Source: an uncultured Bacteroidales bacterium | GTDB lineage: Bacteria; Bacteroidota; Bacteroidia; Bacteroidales; Muribaculaceae | Direction: 5' to 3' | NCBI GenBank assembly: GCA_902762385.1 | Contig: CACWNQ010000001.1 | Coordinates: 492,396-556,395, forward strand | DNA: 64,000 nt | The notes under the pieces: model-generated | The model's input: only the letters and a program-made list of their open reading frames with translations | What the model was told of the DNA's origin: nothing | The model's database searches: none | Made by a program: the position numbers and the translations under genes | Shown here: piece by piece, positions 62,577-64,000 of the stretch | How positions within the stretch are numbered: the first letter of the stretch is position 1 | Layout: the number at the start of each line of letters is the position of its first letter

Positions 62577-64000
62577 ATGGAATTCATCCCATTGAATATA
62601 ATTCTAATAATGGTCTTGATAGGTGTGTTAGTCTATGTGATTAGCTCCATCAAGGACCTGAACAGAAGAATGGAATCATTTGGTTCCATGCTCAGTCGTT
62701 TTATCGAGGAACAAAATAATCCTGCTTCGGAACCAAAAAAAGAATTAGCAGCAGAACCAACTCTCGCTAATGAAACACCAGTGGTTGTTCCATCGATTCC
62801 TGTCATGGAGACCCCTCCACCATTGCCTGTAACTATTGCGACTCAAGAACCGGTTGCCGCTGCCATGCCTGCGCCTCAACCAGTGGAGATGGATGTATAT
62901 AACGAACCAGTCGAGGAACCTGCAGGTGAAACCATCGAAGAGCTCGCCGAGGAGCCTGTAAAGCAAAAGCGCAACTTCGAGAAGTTCATTGGTGAGAATC
63001 TCTTTGGCAAGATTGGCATTGTGGTGCTGATAATTGGCGTGGGATTCTTTGTCAAGTATGCCATCGACAAGAACTGGATAAACGAAACCACTCGCACGAT
63101 CATGGGCTACCTGCTGAGTGGCGCACTGCTTGGCATCGGGTACAAGTTGCACAAGAAGTATCGCACCTACAGCTCGCTGCTGGCAGGTGGTGCCTTCGGT
63201 ATCGCCTATGTGACTACTGCTGTTGCTTTCCATTACTACCACTTGTTTAGCTCAACCGTAGCATTTGCCATACTAGTGGGAGCCACAGCACTGATGACAG
63301 CTTTGGCTTGGATTACCGACAAACGCGAACTTGCCACTATTGCCCTAGTGGGTGGCTTCATTGCTCCATTTATTGCCAGCAATGGAGATGGCAACATGAC
63401 GGTGCTGTGCACCTATCTGTTAATTCTTAACGTGGGCATGGCACTGGTTGCACTAAAGAAGCGCTGGAGTGAGCTGCCTCTCCTAGGTGTAGTCGCCACA
63501 TGGGTGATATTGACTGTAATGTGGTCATCGGAAACACTGAAATTGATCCGTCTAATAGCATTTGATACAGCATTTTTCTTGCTCTTCACGGTTTCTATTA
63601 CTCGCACTTTGTGTACGTTGCCAAAGAGCAAGTTCTCGGGCCTGCTATGCACAGGCCTGGTGATTAATTGCTTCATCTATTATATGCACGTTCATGTTCA
63701 CATGACCGATTTAGATTGGAACTTATACATGCATCAATTGCCAAATTATCACGGTTTGGAATCACTGGGCATAGCGTTGTGCTGTGGCATGGTTGTGGCA
63801 TTGCTGTGGAAAAAACGTGACCAATGGCGCACGGCATTCCATTCTCATTTATCGCTCGCAATGGCTTTTATTGCCTTAGCAATGGCCGAGCAGTTTGCCG
63901 AGTTCTCTGTTTTCTTGAACATGTGGGCAATCTATGCCACAATTCTGTTCTACCTGTGGACTCAATCACGAATTAAGTCGCTAGCTATTGGCAGCTTTGT
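62577..64000 (+). CDS. DUF2339 multi-pass membrane protein, 5' part
   Basis: Open from ATG at 62577 to the window end (474 codons, no stop). An N-terminal anchor (MEFIPLNIILIMVLIGVLVYV) is followed by a short coiled stretch, a Pro/Glu/Ala-rich linker (about 55-130), then the DUF2339 signature (FEKFIGENLFGKIGIVVLII) and a long run of membrane helices. The function is unknown; it may be an envelope channel or sensor. It follows the HTH gene by 33 bases and is probably in the same transcript. Confidence 0.85.
   Translation, partial: MEFIPLNIILIMVLIGVLVYVISSIKDLNRRMESFGSMLSRFIEEQNNPASEPKKELAAEPTLANETPVVVPSIPVMETPPPLPVTIATQEPVAAAMPAPQPVEMDVYNEPVEEPAGETIEELAEEPVKQKRNFEKFIGENLFGKIGIVVLIIGVGFFVKYAIDKNWINETTRTIMGYLLSGALLGIGYKLHKKYRTYSSLLAGGAFGIAYVTTAVAFHYYHLFSSTVAFAILVGATALMTALAWITDKRELATIALVGGFIAPFIASNGDGNMTVLCTYLLILNVGMALVALKKRWSELPLLGVVATWVILTVMWSSETLKLIRLIAFDTAFFLLFTVSITRTLCTLPKSKFSGLLCTGLVINCFIYYMHVHVHMTDLDWNLYMHQLPNYHGLESLGIALCCGMVVALLWKKRDQWRTAFHSHLSLAMAFIALAMAEQFAEFSVFLNMWAIYATILFYLWTQSRIKSLAIGSF

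Overview
The window looks like a chromosomal segment of an anaerobic Bacteroidales bacterium (Muribaculaceae/Prevotellaceae-like; the genus is inference). The reasons are the LpxC-FabZ fusion, the FeoA-FeoB fusion, SprA next to RuvA, a C10 (streptopain-type) protease with a dockerin tail, lipoproteins with Mfa-like and FISUMP domains, and promoters of the Bacteroidetes form TTG-N20-TAnnTTTG. No rRNA, tRNA, CRISPR array, IS transposase or phage gene was seen.

Layout. 1-2.6 kb: end of isocitrate dehydrogenase, an iron-sulfur aldo/keto reductase, and a DUF1893/ECF-type membrane protein pair. 2.8-6.1 kb: lipid A operon lpxD-lpxC/fabZ-lpxA. 6.1-11.2 kb: gyrA followed by two paralogous secreted TPR proteins. 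11.2-17.3 kb: two chaperone genes, clpC (without the usual N domain) and htpG. Each has a long repeat-rich leader and a sigma-54-type -24/-12 promoter. 17.4-23.6 kb: sugar-phosphate transferase, DUF349 protein, M16 peptidase, cyclophilin and a small conserved protein. 23.6-24.5 kb: repeat-rich, gene-free. 24.5-31.4 kb: secreted C10 protease, FGE-like lipoprotein and a TonB-plug-like protein, probably one operon. 31.7-39.8 kb: sprA and ruvA. 40.2-42.7 kb: feoAB. 42.8-46.7 kb: an operon with a long structured leader, a 583-residue lipoprotein and a fimbrillin-like/FISUMP lipoprotein. The 3' end of the FISUMP gene and the GC-rich hairpin after it look like the variable region of a diversity-generating retroelement (DGR) target whose reverse transcriptase would lie outside the window. 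46.8-53.7 kb: MBOAT/SGNH O-acylation pair and a murein-peptide salvage cluster (zinc peptidase, transglutaminase, NlpC/P60, dipeptide epimerase). 53.9-61.3 kb: housekeeping genes (DbpA-like helicase, thioredoxin, TsaC, B3/B4 protein, PepC-like peptidase, YjbQ, ABC-F). 61.3-64 kb: another repeat mosaic, then an autoregulated-looking operon of a small membrane protein, a Cro/C1-type HTH regulator and a DUF2339 membrane protein cut by the window end.

The most unusual material is intergenic. (a) A set of dispersed repeat modules (a promoter cassette, a TGAGTCAAG minisatellite, an ACTGTCCC-bounded block, and a GACAATTAA-bounded element with a GAAA-loop hairpin) is recombined in the leaders at 11.3, 14, 24 and 61.5 kb. 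(b) The two chaperone genes share leader modules and sigma-54 promoter geometry. (c) The FISUMP gene is a DGR-target candidate. (d) A leader RNA at 46.4-46.6 kb has mutually exclusive stems. All functional statements come from reading the sequence; no database search was run.
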